A stretch of DNA of 64,000 nt, from NCBI RefSeq assembly GCF_029714205.1, contig NZ_CP121648.1:4725001-4789000 (forward strand), in the 5' to 3' direction. Position numbers and translations under genes: made by a program. Every line of letters begins with the position of its first letter. Position 1 is the stretch's first letter. This document shows, in pieces, positions 24,260-33,206 of this stretch. Origin of the DNA: Methylobacterium sp. CB376 (GTDB taxonomy: Bacteria > Pseudomonadota > Alphaproteobacteria > Rhizobiales > Beijerinckiaceae). The notes below the pieces were generated by a model. The model was not told the origin of the DNA, searched no databases, and saw nothing but the letters and a program-made list of their open reading frames with translations.

Positions 24260-26077
24260 ATGGCTTCCGACGACACAGCCCGCTCCCGGGCCACGCTTCC
24301 CCGGGCCTCTCTCGGCGCGCTGAAACCGCTCATCCCCTTCGCCCTGCGCTACCGCGGCCGCATCGCCGCGGCCCTCGTCGCCCTGGTGGCGGCCGCCGGC
24401 GCCACCCTGGTCGTGCCGATCGCGATCCGCCGGGTCGTCGATCTCGGCTTCGCGCACCAGGGTGCCGCGATGATCGACGCCTATTTCGGCGCGCTGATCG
24501 GCGTCGTCGGTCTCCTCGCGCTGGCGAGCGCGGGCCGCTACTACTTCGTCGTGACGCTCGGCGAGCGGGTGATCGCGGACCTGCGGGCGGCGGTGTTCGC
24601 GCGGCTGACGGTGCTCGACCCCGCCTTCTTCGACCAGGCCCGCAGCGGCGAACTGGTCTCGCGCCTCACGGCCGACGCCGCGCAGGTGAAGTCGGTCTTC
24701 GGGGTCTCCCTGTCGATCCTCCTGCGCAACGCCTTCCTGTTCCTGGGCGCGGTCGCCATGATGGTGTGGACGAGCCCGCGCCTCTCGGTCCTGGTCCTGG
24801 CCGCGATCCCGGTCATCGTCTTCCCGCTCATCCTCTCGGGGCGGGGCGTGCGGCGCCGCTCGCGGGCCGCGCAGGACCGGCTCGCCGACGCCTCCGCCTA
24901 CGCGACCGAGGCGGTCGGGGCCGTGCGCACCATGCAGGCCTTCGGGATGGGGCCGGCGACGGCGGCGCGCTTCGCGGCCGCCTCGGAGCAGGCCTTCCTC
25001 GCCGCCCGCGGCTCGGCGCGGGCGCGGGCGCTCCTCACCGGCGTCGCCATCTTCCTGGTCTCGGCGAGCGTGGTCGGGGTGCTGTGGTACGGGGCGCAGG
25101 GCGTCGCGCGCGGCACGATGACGGCGGGCCAGCTCTCGCAATTCGTCCTCTACGCGGTGTTCGGGGCGAGCGCCCTCGGCCAGCTCTCCGAGGTCTACGG
25201 GGAGCTCACCCTGGCGGCCGGCGCCGCCGAGCGCCTGGGCGAGATCCTGCGCACGGAGCCGGCCATCACCGCCCCGGCGGATCCCCTGGCCCTGCCGGAG
25301 CCGCCCCGCGGCGAGGTCGCCTTCGAGCGGGTGCGCTTCGCCTACCCGGCGCGGCCGGACCGCAGCGCCCTCCACGACGTCAGCTTCACGGTGGCGCCCG
25401 GCGAGCGCGTCGCCATCGTGGGCCCGTCCGGCGCGGGCAAGAGCACGGTGCTGCAGCTGCTCCTGCGCTTCTACGATCCCGATTCGGGACAGGTGCGGGT
25501 GGACGGCATCCCGGTGAACCGGGCCGATCCGGACGCGCTGCGGCGGCGCCTGTCCCTGGTGCCGCAGGATCCGACCGTGTTCAGCGGCAGCGTCCTCGAC
25601 AACATCCGCTACGGCCGCCCGCAGGCCAGCGAGGCCGAGGTGACCGCCGCCGCCGCCCAGGCCCACGCGGACGGGTTCATCCGCGCCCTGCCGGAGGGCT
25701 ACGCCACGCTGGTGGGCGAGCGGGGCGTCACCCTGTCGGGCGGGCAGCGCCAGCGCATCGCCATCGCCCGGGCGATCCTCAAGGACGCGCCGATCCTGCT
25801 CCTCGACGAGGCGACCTCGGCCCTCGACGCGGAGAGCGAGCGCGCGGTCCAGGCGGGCCTCGACGAGCTGATGCGCGGGCGCACCACCCTGGTGATCGCC
25901 CACCGCCTCGCGACCATCCGGGCCGCCAACCGGATCCTCGTCCTCGACGACGGCCGCGTGGTGGAAGAGGGCACACACGACGGGCTGCTCGCCCGGGGCG
26001 GCCTCTACGCCCAGCTCGCCGCCCTCCAGTTCGGCGATGCCGGGGGAGAGGGCCGGGCGCGGCTCGTGGCGGTGTAG
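24260..26077 (+). CDS. ABC exporter, fused permease and ATPase (MsbA/ABCB type)
   Basis: A 605-residue half-transporter that forms a homodimer in the inner membrane. Six transmembrane helices fill about residues 30-310. The nucleotide-binding domain has Walker A GPSGAGKST near residue 388, the signature LSGGQRQR near 492 and Walker B ILLLDEATSALD. The N-terminus and the lengthy ATPase resemble the ABCB subfamily (MsbA-like, or the ABC transporter often found before ribosomal L31 in Hyphomicrobiales). Probable cargoes are lipids or hydrophobic compounds, but no substrate gene is linked. The gene is followed after 141 bases by an iron-sulfur assembly gene. Confidence 0.9.
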   Translation: MASDDTARSRATLPRASLGALKPLIPFALRYRGRIAAALVALVAAAGATLVVPIAIRRVVDLGFAHQGAAMIDAYFGALIGVVGLLALASAGRYYFVVTLGERVIADLRAAVFARLTVLDPAFFDQARSGELVSRLTADAAQVKSVFGVSLSILLRNAFLFLGAVAMMVWTSPRLSVLVLAAIPVIVFPLILSGRGVRRRSRAAQDRLADASAYATEAVGAVRTMQAFGMGPATAARFAAASEQAFLAARGSARARALLTGVAIFLVSASVVGVLWYGAQGVARGTMTAGQLSQFVLYAVFGASALGQLSEVYGELTLAAGAAERLGEILRTEPAITAPADPLALPEPPRGEVAFERVRFAYPARPDRSALHDVSFTVAPGERVAIVGPSGAGKSTVLQLLLRFYDPDSGQVRVDGIPVNRADPDALRRRLSLVPQDPTVFSGSVLDNIRYGRPQASEAEVTAAAAQAHADGFIRALPEGYATLVGERGVTLSGGQRQRIAIARAILKDAPILLLDEATSALDAESERAVQAGLDELMRGRTTLVIAHRLATIRAANRILVLDDGRVVEEGTHDGLLARGGLYAQLAALQFGDAGGEGRARLVAV

Positions 26078-26218
26078 CGGGCGTCGCCCCCCTCGCGCGC
26101 TCCCGGCCGCCGCGGGCCCCGCCGCGGTGGACCCTGGCCGGGCCGATGCTTATCTTGGGGGAGCGAGGATGAAGCCTCAACCGCCCGGGCCTTGAACCCG
26201 GCTGCCGGAGAGAACCGA

Positions 26219-26599
26219 ATGCCCACCAGTTTCAAGGTGATGTCGCTCACCGAGGCCGCCGCGGAGCGCGTCAGGCGGATCATCGCCGACGCCGACCGCC
26301 CGATCGCGGGGATCCGCGTCGGCGTGAAGAACGGCGGCTGCGCCGGGATGAGCTACACGATGGAATACGCCGAGGAGCGCCGCCCGGGCGAGGACGTCGT
26401 CGAGGATCGCGGCGTGCGCGTCTTCATCGATCCGAAGGCGGTGCTGTTCCTGCTCGGGACCGAGATGGACTTCCAGACCACGAAGCTGTCGTCGCAGTTC
26501 GTGTTCCACAATCCGAATCAGACCTCGGCCTGCGGCTGCGGCGAATCGGTCGCGATCACGCCGGCCAAGCCGGAGGCCCTGCAGGAAGCCGGGGCCTGA
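26219..26599 (+). CDS. A-type iron-sulfur cluster assembly protein (IscA/SufA/HesB)
   Basis: A 126-residue A-type carrier that receives and passes Fe-S clusters in the cytoplasm. The three conserved cysteines are Cys41 in NGGCAGMSY and Cys105/Cys107 in SACGCGESV. The start ATG at 26219 follows GGAGAGAA at 26207-26214. The C-terminal extension PAKPEALQEAGA is slightly longer than E. coli IscA. It stands apart from any suf or isc operon and is convergent with the diguanylate cyclase gene after 12 bases. Confidence 0.93.
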   Translation: MPTSFKVMSLTEAAAERVRRIIADADRPIAGIRVGVKNGGCAGMSYTMEYAEERRPGEDVVEDRGVRVFIDPKAVLFLLGTEMDFQTTKLSSQFVFHNPNQTSACGCGESVAITPAKPEALQEAGA

Positions 26600-26611
26600 G
26601 CGGCCCGGACC

Positions 26612-27673
26612 TCACGCCACCTGCGTGAGGTCCGGCACCGCCGTGTCCACGACGACGCGGTTGCGCCCGCTGCGCTTGGCCGCGAACATGCACTGATCGG
26701 CCCGCTCCAGCAGCGACACGGCCGTGTCGCCGGGCCGGTGAGTCGCGACGCCGACCGAGATGGTCACGCGACCGAGCGACTCCCCGCTGGAGCGCTTGAC
26801 GAGTTCCCGGCCCATGACGCTCGTGCGGATGCGCTCGGCCAGGGCGACGGCGTCGCCCTCGCTGCCGCAGGGCATGATCACGCCGAATTCCTCGCCGCCG
26901 AAGCGCGCGATGGTGGCGCGGCCGTCGACCATCTCGCGCATCGTCAGGGCGACGAGGCGCAGGACGCGGTCGCCGGTGAGATGGCCGTAGACGTCGTTGA
27001 ACCGCTTGAAATGGTCGATGTCGAGGATGATGAGGGCGGTGGGTGCCGCGTTGGCGGCCGCCTCCTCCACCGACTTGCGCAGCACCTGCTCGAACAGCTT
27101 GCGATTGCCCAGGCCGGTGAGCGGATCGGTGAGCGATTCGACCCGCACCGCCTCCAGGGTCTCGTGCAGCGCCTGGATCTCCTCGCGGCTCTCGCGCATC
27201 CGCGCCTCGAGGGTGCGGTTGTTGGCGGAGACGTCCCGCGTCGCCACGATCAGCGAGGTCACGAGTTCCCGCAGCCGGCCGCGATTGACGGTCGGCGCGA
27301 CGATGTCCTGGCTGAAGGCCTGCAGCGAGGCGCCGTAGCGGGCGGTGGAGCCGAGCGCCACGTCGAGCATCTCCAGCACCTGCTCCATCTCGCCGAGCAG
27401 GCTCGCGCCCGCGCGCTCCGTCTCGATCAGGTGGCGGCGCGGATCGATGTAGGTGTCGTAGAGGATGCTGATCGCGTCGTCGCGCAGGTGGCCGTGCTCC
27501 GCCGTCAGGCGCTTCACCGCCTCATTGAGCAGCGGCTGCTGACCGGACACGTAGGTGTACCAGACGGCGTAGCTGCGCGGGCAGGCCGAAGACCCGTAGG
27601 CCTTCATGAGCTCCAACGCCCGCTGGCCTATCGCGAAACTCCGGTCCGTGTCGGGTCGGGACACGTCGCTCAT
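26612..27673 (-). CDS. GGDEF-domain diguanylate cyclase
   Basis: A 353-residue cytoplasmic protein with a helical N-terminal region (residues 1-175), no transmembrane helix, and a C-terminal GGDEF domain. The active motif is GGEEF at 259-263 in IARFGGEEFGV, and DPLTGLGNRKLFEQ at 183 opens the domain, so cyclic-di-GMP synthesis is likely. The inhibitory I-site RxxD, expected five residues before the motif, reads RATI here and is absent, which predicts little product inhibition. The N-terminal region contains SACPRSYAVWYTYVSGQ, shared by related Hyphomicrobiales proteins, but its signal is unknown. Confidence 0.9.
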   Translation of the reverse strand: MSDVSRPDTDRSFAIGQRALELMKAYGSSACPRSYAVWYTYVSGQQPLLNEAVKRLTAEHGHLRDDAISILYDTYIDPRRHLIETERAGASLLGEMEQVLEMLDVALGSTARYGASLQAFSQDIVAPTVNRGRLRELVTSLIVATRDVSANNRTLEARMRESREEIQALHETLEAVRVESLTDPLTGLGNRKLFEQVLRKSVEEAAANAAPTALIILDIDHFKRFNDVYGHLTGDRVLRLVALTMREMVDGRATIARFGGEEFGVIMPCGSEGDAVALAERIRTSVMGRELVKRSSGESLGRVTISVGVATHRPGDTAVSLLERADQCMFAAKRSGRNRVVVDTAVPDLTQVA

Positions 27674-27795
27674 CCGGCTCCTCCGTGCACCGCACCGGAC
27701 CCGAGGTCCGATTGGCCCAGAGGGTCTACGACGCGCGAGTGGAGAGACGGTTAAAGGTCGCGCGATCGGAGACGCGCCGTGCCCGACGTCTTCGT

Positions 27796-29244
27796 CTACT
27801 CCCGCTCCTTGCGCTTCTTCAAAACAACCGGCCGAAGCAGGAAGGCGGGAACATGGGCGCCGAGCCCGATCTCGGCCTCCGGCATTGCGTCGTCTTCGTC
27901 GCGGCGGCGGGCGGCGGCGCGGCGCGGATCCTTCGGGCGCTCCTCCGGCCGGGCAGCGCGCGGGCGCTCCTCCGCGCGGGGCGGGCGGGCGCGCTCCTCA
28001 GGGCGCGCCTCGCGGCTCCGCTCGGGCCGGCGGCCGCGCTCGCCGCGCTTGGAGCGGCCCTCGCGCTCGCGCGTGCGCCGCTCCCGCGGAGCGCCCTCCT
28101 CCTCCTCGGGCAGGGAGGCGAGGTCGCCGTCCGCCCAGGGGATCGGCTGGCCGATCAGCGACTCGATGGCGGCCAGCGCCTTCTCGTCGCCGCGGCCCAC
28201 CAGCGTGAAGGCGGCGCCGCTGCGCCCGGCCCGCCCGGTGCGCCCGATCCGGTGGACGTAGTCCTCGGCGTGGTGCGGCACGTCGAAGTTGAAGACGTGG
28301 CTCACCGCCGGGATGTCGAGGCCGCGCGCCGCCACGTCGCTGGCGACGAGGAGCGGGACCTCGCCGGACCGGAACGCGTCCAGGGCCGCCATGCGGGCGC
28401 GCTGGTCCATGTCGCCGTGCAGGGCCGCGACGTTGAAGCCGTGATTGGCCAGCGAGCGTTGCAGCTGCGCCACGTCCCGCTTGCGATTGCAGAAGATGAG
28501 GCCGTTGCGCAGCTCCACCGCGCCGCGGATCAGCCCGCGCAGGGTCTTGCGCTTCTCGTGGCCCTCGCCGCCGGTCGCGACGAGGCGCTGCGCGATGGTC
28601 GAGGCGGTCGAGGCCGGGCGCGCCACCTCGATCCGCACCGGGTTGTGGAGAAAGTCGTCGGCCAGCCGCTGGATCTCCGGCGGCATCGTCGCGGAGAAGA
28701 ACAGGGTCTGGCGCGTGAACGGCACCAGCTTCACGATTCGCTCGATGTCCGGGATGAAGCCCATGTCGAGCATCCGGTCGGCCTCGTCGATGACCAGGAG
28801 CTCGACCCCGGTGAGCAGCAGCTTGCCGCGCTCGAAATGGTCGAGCAGGCGGCCGGGCGTCGCGATCAGCACGTCGACGCCGCGGGTGATCTTGGCGTCC
28901 TGGTCGGCGAAGGAGACGCCGCCGATCAGCAGCGCGACGTTGAGCTTGTGGTTCGTGCCGTAGCGCTCGAAATTCTCCACGACCTGCGCGGCGAGTTCGC
29001 GCGTCGGTTCGAGGATCAGCGTGCGCGGCATGCGGGCGCGGGCCCGGCCCTGCTCAAGCCGGGTCAGCATCGGCAGGGTGAAGGCGGCCGTCTTGCCGGT
29101 CCCGGTCTGCGCGACGCCGAGCACGTCGCGGCGGGCGAGGACGTGCGGGATCGCCTGGGCCTGGATCGGGGTCGGCGTCGTGTAGCCGGCCGCCGAGACC
29201 GCCTGCAGGACCTTTTCGCTCAGACCGAGTTCAGCGAATGACAT
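27796..29244 (-). CDS. DEAD-box ATP-dependent RNA helicase (RhlE-like)
   Basis: A 482-residue DEAD-box helicase that unwinds short RNA duplexes in ribosome assembly or mRNA decay. Motifs in order: Q motif FAELGLSEKVLQAV and PTPIQAQAIP near the start, Walker A AQTGTGKT, PTREL, DEAD in VIDEADRMLDMGF, FSATM, and HRIGRTGRAGR. After about residue 380 comes an Arg/Glu-rich low-complexity tail (RRTREREGRSKRGERGRR and RPEERP repeats), probably an RNA-binding extension. The chosen ATG at 29244 gives the usual family start; the open frame continues upstream to 29442 without conserved sequence. Confidence 0.92.
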   Translation of the reverse strand: MSFAELGLSEKVLQAVSAAGYTTPTPIQAQAIPHVLARRDVLGVAQTGTGKTAAFTLPMLTRLEQGRARARMPRTLILEPTRELAAQVVENFERYGTNHKLNVALLIGGVSFADQDAKITRGVDVLIATPGRLLDHFERGKLLLTGVELLVIDEADRMLDMGFIPDIERIVKLVPFTRQTLFFSATMPPEIQRLADDFLHNPVRIEVARPASTASTIAQRLVATGGEGHEKRKTLRGLIRGAVELRNGLIFCNRKRDVAQLQRSLANHGFNVAALHGDMDQRARMAALDAFRSGEVPLLVASDVAARGLDIPAVSHVFNFDVPHHAEDYVHRIGRTGRAGRSGAAFTLVGRGDEKALAAIESLIGQPIPWADGDLASLPEEEEGAPRERRTREREGRSKRGERGRRPERSREARPEERARPPRAEERPRAARPEERPKDPRRAAARRRDEDDAMPEAEIGLGAHVPAFLLRPVVLKKRKERE

Positions 29245-29460
29245 CAGGAGTGAGAACCGTTGCGCGCGGGCCGGGCAACCGGCGCGAGGAATGTCCGTCG
29301 CGGCAACGGCCTGGACGAAAGGAAGTTTCGCGCCCGGTGCGCGCGTCGGACGCGCGCCTGCCATTGCTGCAGCGCGGGGGATCGCGCCGGCGGGTGCGAC
29401 ACGCCCGATGGAGCCGGCTTTGTCAAGGGGTTGAGATGCCACACGGCCGGCGCGAGCCGG

Positions 29461-29697
29461 TCAGCGGCCGCTCCGCTCGCCGCAGGGATCGAGGCGCCAG
29501 TCGCTCCTGAGGCCGATCGCGCCGGTCACCTCCGGCTCGCCCGGCAGCGCGGCGGTCGCGACCGCCGGCGCACCGGCCCTGCGCGGCGCGGCCATGTAGT
29601 GCGTGAGCGCCACCGAGAGGATCGTCACCAGGGCGGCGGCCTGCCCGGTCCGGACCAGCAGCGTGCGGGTGGGGGAGCGGGCGTCGGACCTCTTCAT
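29461..29697 (-). CDS. Small hypothetical membrane protein
   Basis: A 78-residue protein starting MKRSDARSPTRTLLVR with one hydrophobic segment at about residues 15-36 (GQAAALVTILSVALTHYMAA), then a soluble tail ending RLDPCGERSGR. It is probably a single-pass membrane protein or has an uncleaved signal. No family is recognised. The motif ATTAAGGTTAATC lies 43 bases upstream of its start, the same 13 bases seen before rcdA. Confidence 0.55.
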   Translation of the reverse strand: MKRSDARSPTRTLLVRTGQAAALVTILSVALTHYMAAPRRAGAPAVATAALPGEPEVTGAIGLRSDWRLDPCGERSGR

Positions 29698-29916
29698 GCC
29701 GGTCGATCTCTCCGTGGACGATCGCGTCACCTTGAAGCATTAAGGTTAATCTCGCGTGATCGGCGCAATCGAAGATCTCCGGAGCGCGCGAACCCTCGCT
29801 TCATCATTTGTTGACGGTTGTCGATCTATTGGTGAGTCACGTTGCGGGACAGCGACGGACCGGACGTGAGGCCGGGAACGGAAGCCGTGCCGGCGCTCGC
29901 CAACAGGACCATGGCA

Positions 29917-30801
29917 ATGAAGAAGATCCTCCTCTCCACCGCGGCCCTCGCGGGCCTGACCGCCGCCGCCTCCGCGGCCGACCTGCCGCGTCGCGCGGCG
30001 CCGCCGCCGGTCTTCACGCCGGTGCCGGTCTTCACCTGGACCGGTTTCTACGCCGGTTTCAACGCCGGGTACGGGTTCGGCACCAGCGACAACAACAACT
30101 CGACCCTGATCGGCGTGAACGCCGCGACCGGCCTCGTGCCCCCCGGCACGACCGCGGTCCTCGGCTTCCGCAACCGCGACAACAACGACGGCTTCGTCGG
30201 CGGCGGTCAGGTCGGCTACAACTACCAGTTCACGCCGGGCGCCGGCTTCGTGATCGGCATCGAGGCGGACGCCCAGTACGCCGATTTCGGCCGTGAGCGG
30301 AACCGCTTCAGCCTCGTCACCAACAACCCGGCGGTGACCGGGCTGGCCGCCCAGCAGGTCTTCAACCCGAACGGCCTGTCGGGTCTGGACTACTTCGGCA
30401 CGGTGCGCGGCCGGCTCGGCTACGCCTTCGACCGCACCCTCGTCTACGCCACCGGCGGCTTCGCCTACGGCGGCGGCGGCGGCACCAGCTTCGGCCTGCC
30501 CAACCGCGACGACTTCCAGACCGGCTGGACGGTCGGCGGCGGCGTCGAGTACGCCCTGCCCACCGACTCGTTCCTGAACTTCTTCAAGTCGAACGCGGTG
30601 ACCCTGAAGGTCGAAGGTCTCTACGTGAACCTCGACCGCGGCAACGGCCTCAACGGCGCCTTCGCGGTCAACAACGCCGGCACCCTGATCACCGTGACCA
30701 GCCCCGGCGTGGTGCTGGTCCCGGGCAGCGGCCTGGTGCGTCGCGACACCGAGTTCGCGGTGGTGCGCGCCGGCCTGAACTACAAGTTCGGCACCTACTG
30801 A
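29917..30801 (+). CDS. Outer-membrane beta-barrel protein (Omp25/31 porin type)
   Basis: A 294-residue exported barrel of the opacity/Omp25-31 type common in Hyphomicrobiales. The signal peptide is MKKILLSTAALAGLTAAASA, cleaved before ADLP. A short Pro-rich stretch with APPPVFTPVPVFTWTGFYAG precedes alternating strands rich in Gly, Asn and aromatic residues, and the protein ends in LNYKFGTY, a beta-barrel assembly signal with aromatic terminus. AGGA at 29905-29908 is correctly spaced (8 bases) to the ATG at 29917 but too close to the ATG at 29911. A strong hairpin follows. Likely role is structure or diffusion through the outer membrane. Confidence 0.88.
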   Translation: MKKILLSTAALAGLTAAASAADLPRRAAPPPVFTPVPVFTWTGFYAGFNAGYGFGTSDNNNSTLIGVNAATGLVPPGTTAVLGFRNRDNNDGFVGGGQVGYNYQFTPGAGFVIGIEADAQYADFGRERNRFSLVTNNPAVTGLAAQQVFNPNGLSGLDYFGTVRGRLGYAFDRTLVYATGGFAYGGGGGTSFGLPNRDDFQTGWTVGGGVEYALPTDSFLNFFKSNAVTLKVEGLYVNLDRGNGLNGAFAVNNAGTLITVTSPGVVLVPGSGLVRRDTEFAVVRAGLNYKFGTY

Positions 30802-30818
30802 GCCTCGGCTCGGTCACC

Positions 30819-30863
30819 GGCCGGACTTGCCCCGGCCGGACTTGCCCCGGCCGAACCTGCCCC
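30819..30863 (+). repeat. Three 15-bp tandem repeats after the barrel gene
   Basis: GGCCGGACTTGCCCC occurs at 30819-30833 and 30834-30848, with a third copy, GGCCGAACCTGCCCC, at 30849-30863. It lies between the barrel stop and its terminator. Confidence 0.9.
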
Positions 30864-30873
30864 GATCGAACCC

Positions 30874-30899
30874 GAAGCCCGGCCCACAGGCCGGGCTTC
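30874..30899 (+). terminator. Hairpin after the outer-membrane barrel gene
   Basis: GAAGCCCGGCC and GGCCGGGCTTC are exact 11-bp inverted copies around a four-base loop, followed by TCGATTC. The T-run is weak, but position and stability support a terminator. Confidence 0.65.
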
Positions 30900-30969
30900 T
30901 CGATTCGGGGGCAGCGGGGCCGCCTCCAGGGCCGGCCCGAAGGCCGGCACTGTCCGCGAGGCGTCCCGC

Positions 30970-31139
30970 TCATCCCAAATCCGCTTGATCCCTTCGGGAT
31001 GGCGGATTTGGGCTTCGCTCAAGCGCCGCGCGGGCTCCTGATCCGCTTGATCCCTTCGGGATGGCGGATATGGGCTTCGCTCAGGCGCCGCGCAGGCTTT
31101 TGATCCGGGATCCGCTTCGATCAAGCGGATCCCGGATCA
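30970..31139 (+). repeat. Dispersed modular palindromic repeat, copy C (module 1 doubled)
   Basis: Two consecutive forms of module 1 (ATCCGCTTGATCCCTTCGGG followed by ATGGCGGAT) each lead into a GCTTCGCTCA(A/G)GCGCCGCGC linker, then module 3 with GATCCGGGATCCGCT...AGCGGATCCCGGATC. It sits between the convergent barrel and gatB genes; its final bases are the gatB stop codon. Confidence 0.85.
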
Positions 31140-32609
31140 CTCGATCCCGAGCTTCGTCTTCAGCAGGGCGTTGACGGCCGCCGGGTTCGCCTTGCCGCCG
31201 GTCGCCTTCATGGTCTGACCGACGAACCAGCCGAGCAGCGTCGGCTTGGCCTTGGCCTGCGCCACCTTGTCGGGGTTGGCCGCGATGATCTGGTCGACCG
31301 CCGCCTCGATCGCGCCGGTGTCGGTCACCTGCTTGAGGCCGCGGCTCTCGACGATCGCGCGCGGGTCGCCGCCCTCGCCCCACACGATCTCGAACAGGTC
31401 CTTGGCGATCTTGCCCGAGATGGTGCCGTCGGCGATGAGGTCGATGATCGCCCCGAGCTGCGCGGCCGAGACGGGCGAGCCCTCGATCCCGTGGCCCTCC
31501 TTGTTCAGGCGGCCGAACAGCTCGTTGATGACCCAGTTCGCCGCCGCCTTCCCGTCCCGGCCCTTCGCCACCGCCTCGAAGTAATCGGCGGAGGCGCGCT
31601 CGGCGACCAGCACCGTCGCGTCGTAGGCCGAGAGCCCGTACTCCGCCACGAAGCGCGCCTTCTTGGCGTCGGGCAGTTCCGGCAGTTCGGTCCTGAGCCC
31701 GTCGATGAAGGCCTGCTCGATCTCCAGGGGCAGCAGGTCAGGATCCGGGAAGTAGCGGTAATCGTGCGCCTCCTCCTTGGAGCGCATCGAGCGCGTCTCG
31801 TTCCGGTTCGGATCGTAGAGCCGGGTCTCCTGCTCGATCCAGCCGCCATCCTCCAGGATCGCGATCTGGCGACGGGCCTCGGTCTCGATCGCCTGGCCGA
31901 TGAAGCGGATCGAGTTGACGTTCTTGATCTCGCAGCGGGTGCCGAAGGGCTCGCCCGGCCGGCGCACCGAGACATTCACATCGGCGCGCAGGTTGCCCTT
32001 CTCCATGTCGCCGTCGCAGGTGCCGAGGTAGCGCAGGATGGTGCGCAGCTTCGTCACGTAGGCCTTGGCCTCCTCCGACGAGCGCAGGTCCGGCTTCGAC
32101 ACGATCTCCATCAGCGCCACGCCCGAGCGGTTGAGGTCGACGAAGCTCAGGGAGGGGTGCTGGTCGTGCAGCGACTTGCCGGCGTCCTGCTCCAGGTGCA
32201 GGCGCTCGATGCCGACCCGGATGGTCTCGCCGTCGGGGAGGTCCACCAGCACCTCGCCCTCGCCGACGATCGGGCTCTTGTACTGGCTGATCTGGTAGCC
32301 CTGGGGCAGATCAGGATAGAAGTAGTTCTTGCGGTCGAACACCGAGCGGTGGTTGATCTGCGCCTTGAGGCCGAGGCCGGTGCGCACCGCCTGCGCCACG
32401 CATTCCCGGTTGATCACCGGCAGCATGCCGGGCATAGCGGCGTCCACCAGCGAGACGTGCGCGTTCGGCTCGGCGCCGAAGGCGGTCGAGGCGCCGGAGA
32501 ACAGCTTCGAGCGGCTCGTCACCTGGGCGTGGATCTCCATCCCGATCACCACTTCCCAGTCGCCCAAGGCGCCCTTGATCAGCTTCTTGGGGGTCACGGG
32601 AGCGTTCAT
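31137..32609 (-). CDS. gatB: Asp-tRNA(Asn)/Glu-tRNA(Gln) amidotransferase subunit B
   Basis: A 490-residue GatB. In the GatCAB complex it phosphorylates and amidates Glu-tRNA(Gln) or Asp-tRNA(Asn), using ammonia from GatA. Family segments are [20 protein letters not shown] near the start, [15 protein letters not shown] and the C-terminal YqeY-like tail with [19 protein letters not shown]. The ATG at 32609 gives the usual length. The gene is separated from gatA by a small membrane protein gene and a 209-bp inverted-repeat element. Its stop overlaps repeat copy C. Confidence 0.96.
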   Translation of the reverse strand: MNAPVTPKKLIKGALGDWEVVIGMEIHAQVTSRSKLFSGASTAFGAEPNAHVSLVDAAMPGMLPVINRECVAQAVRTGLGLKAQINHRSVFDRKNYFYPDLPQGYQISQYKSPIVGEGEVLVDLPDGETIRVGIERLHLEQDAGKSLHDQHPSLSFVDLNRSGVALMEIVSKPDLRSSEEAKAYVTKLRTILRYLGTCDGDMEKGNLRADVNVSVRRPGEPFGTRCEIKNVNSIRFIGQAIETEARRQIAILEDGGWIEQETRLYDPNRNETRSMRSKEEAHDYRYFPDPDLLPLEIEQAFIDGLRTELPELPDAKKARFVAEYGLSAYDATVLVAERASADYFEAVAKGRDGKAAANWVINELFGRLNKEGHGIEGSPVSAAQLGAIIDLIADGTISGKIAKDLFEIVWGEGGDPRAIVESRGLKQVTDTGAIEAAVDQIIAANPDKVAQAKAKPTLLGWFVGQTMKATGGKANPAAVNALLKTKLGIE

Positions 32610-32665
32610 GGGCGGGGCCTCCGAGTGTCGCGCGATCCCGCTTCCGGGGAGGGGTTCATGCGCGC

Positions 32666-32874
32666 CTGAGCATCATCCGCCGAGGGGGTCACCGGTCCGG
32701 CGGCGGGACGGATGCGGAATCACGACGCGGGGCAGGATTGCCCCGCGCGATCCCGCTTACTAAGCAGAGTGGCGCGGGGCAACTCTGCTTAGCTCTTGGT
32801 CTTGCATCATTTTCGCTGACGCGGTCCTACGGTTCGCCGCCGAACCGGTGACCCCTTCGGCGAATGATGCTGAG
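32666..32874. repeat. 209-bp inverted-repeat element inside the gat operon
   Basis: The ends are 40-bp inverted repeats (32666-32705 and 32835-32874) matching at 36 of 40 positions; both begin CT(G/C)AGCATCAT and continue with CGCCGA and GGGGTCACCGGT. Inside are a 11-bp exact pair, CTAAGCAGAGT/ACTCTGCTTAG (32760-32770 and 32782-32792), and a CGGGGCA...TGCCCCG-type hairpin. It has no open frame. The shape is that of a small non-autonomous element or a long regulatory stem. Confidence 0.75.
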
Positions 32875-32902
32875 GAATCCGCCATCCGCGCGGTCAAGCG
32901 CG

Positions 32903-33202
32903 TCAGGTCCGGCCCGCGAGGAGGCGCCGCGCCGCGTAGGCGGCAAGGGCCCACAGGAAGGCCGCGACGCTGCGCACCGGGAAGAAGGTCGGCAGGTCGT
33001 GGCCGATCGGCGCCGGCCAGGGCAGCCCGATCCCGGTCAGCACCCAGGAGACCAGCACCGAGACGGCGAGCGCCACGATGGCGACGAGGAAGAGCTTGCC
33101 GAACTGGTCCGCCTTCCACCCCAGATAGAGCGCGAGGCCGATCAGCACCGGGTCGAGCCCGGCCATCAGCCAGACCGAGGGCGGGTAATACGGGACGGTC
33201 AC
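32903..33202 (-). CDS. Small membrane protein between gatA and gatB
   Basis: A 99-residue protein with three predicted membrane helices (about residues 9-27, 36-58 and 74-95) and little outside them. It starts four bases after the gatA stop, so it is in the gat transcript. No family is recognised. Small membrane proteins are not part of GatCAB, so its presence is by operon position only. Confidence 0.7.
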   Translation of the reverse strand: MTVPYYPPSVWLMAGLDPVLIGLALYLGWKADQFGKLFLVAIVALAVSVLVSWVLTGIGLPWPAPIGHDLPTFFPVRSVAAFLWALAAYAARRLLAGRT

Positions 33203-33206
33203 CCGC

